NCBI RefSeq assembly: GCF_002028455.1
Contig: NZ_MWUM01000008.1
Coordinates: forward strand, 124,001-188,000
Length of the DNA stretch: 64,000 bases
DNA from: Zoogloea sp. LCSB751
Lineage (GTDB): Bacteria > Pseudomonadota > Gammaproteobacteria > Burkholderiales > Rhodocyclaceae
Reading direction: 5' to 3'
Of this stretch, positions 63,753-64,000 are shown one piece after another; positions within the stretch are counted from its first letter, which is position 1, and each line of letters opens with the position of its first letter. The notes under the pieces were generated by a model. The model was not told the DNA's origin. It was given only the letters and a program-made list of their open reading frames with translations, and searched no databases. The translations under genes and the position numbers were made by a program.

Positions 63753-64000
63753 ATGACCGAGTCCACCCAGGCCATTGCCGATCTTGTCATCCATCGCCTG
63801 ATCCGTGCCGCCGAAGGTGCATCGACGGTCGAGTTGCGGCCGGCTTCCAATCCCGTCGACGAACCCGCCGCGCGCCTGATGGAGCGCCTGTGCAGGCATT
63901 TCGCCGAGCGGCCGGGCAAGGGCTACGGCTGGTTCGAGAAGGACGAGCGGGCCTTTCCGATGCCGCGCCTGGTGCGCGAGCACGCGGTGGATGGCAGCAT
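63753..64000 (+). CDS. YejK/NdpA-like nucleoid-associated protein, N-terminal part
   Basis: The gene runs off the window after 82 codons. It starts MTESTQAIADLVIHRLIRAA, and the family pattern continues with a strand-rich block and FAERPGKGYGWFEK, which matches the KNKAYGLF region of E. coli YejK. YejK (NdpA, 37-kDa nucleoid protein) binds DNA and affects topoisomerase activity. CCGGAG lies 9-14 bases upstream of ATG 63753. The assignment rests on the N-terminus only. Confidence 0.7.
   Translation, partial: MTESTQAIADLVIHRLIRAAEGASTVELRPASNPVDEPAARLMERLCRHFAERPGKGYGWFEKDERAFPMPRLVREHAVDGS

Overview
The window is a 64 kb stretch of a GC-rich bacterial chromosome, densely coding, with tightly packed same-strand operons. 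The gene content points to a betaproteobacterium, most likely of the order Rhodocyclales. The evidence is the nadD-rsfS-rlmH-maf-rng cluster, an S-adenosylhomocysteine (SAH) riboswitch upstream of ahcY, the anaerobic ubiquinone genes ubiUVT, a PEP-CTERM protein, two BPSS1780-type membrane proteins and a GNA1162-type lipoprotein trio. The order-level call is inference. No tRNA, rRNA, CRISPR array or intact insertion sequence was seen.

Layout. 1-5.7 kb: the end of a UvrA-family ATPase, a LysR regulator, a Bcr/CflA efflux protein and outer-membrane phospholipase A. 5.7-14.9 kb: an orphan hybrid-free sensor kinase, then a complete five-gene ABC exporter operon (TolC, HlyD, fused double ATPase, two ABC-2 permeases) read leftward from a 20-bp palindromic operator candidate. 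15-23 kb: a YgjP-like metalloprotein, a helix-hairpin-helix protein with an internal duplication, rng-maf-rlmH-rsfS-nadD, two related membrane proteins and thrB. 23.3-28.4 kb: rep helicase, a PEP-CTERM lectin-like protein behind a sigma-54-type promoter, and the CsgG/DUF4810/DUF799 lipoprotein operon.

28.5-32.2 kb is the accessory part: lower coding density, small unknown genes and a chromosomal C4-type antisense RNA module with both of its target sites, a leader peptide and a translationally coupled small gene. 32.2-45.7 kb: a LivK-type binding protein; a likely long transcript ahcY-metF-J-domain protein-three unknown proteins behind the SAH riboswitch; cutA-dsbD; and an ABC exporter-GST-hydrolase-ferredoxin group. 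45.9-50.8 kb is a foreign-looking three-gene island. It holds a Tle3-type type VI lipase effector followed by two tandem DUF2875/Tla3-like proteins whose 3' halves are nearly identical DNA.

50.9-64 kb: ubiUVT (oxygen-independent ubiquinone synthesis) behind a perfect FNR-type box placed at -41.5 from the inferred start, a solute-binding lipoprotein coupled to a GGDEF-EAL protein, a sodium:solute symporter, ubiX, a Lon-substrate-domain protein, mutY, a flavin reductase/hydrolase pair, dgkA, a small Cys-rich protein and the start of a YejK-like gene. A GTAGGGGCGAAT/ATTCGCCCCTAC palindrome recurs in intergenic gaps through the window as a REP-like family.

The most interesting items are the C4 RNA module (29231-29539), the Tle3/tandem DUF2875 island, and the uncharacterised J-domain gene cluster tied to methyl-cycle genes.
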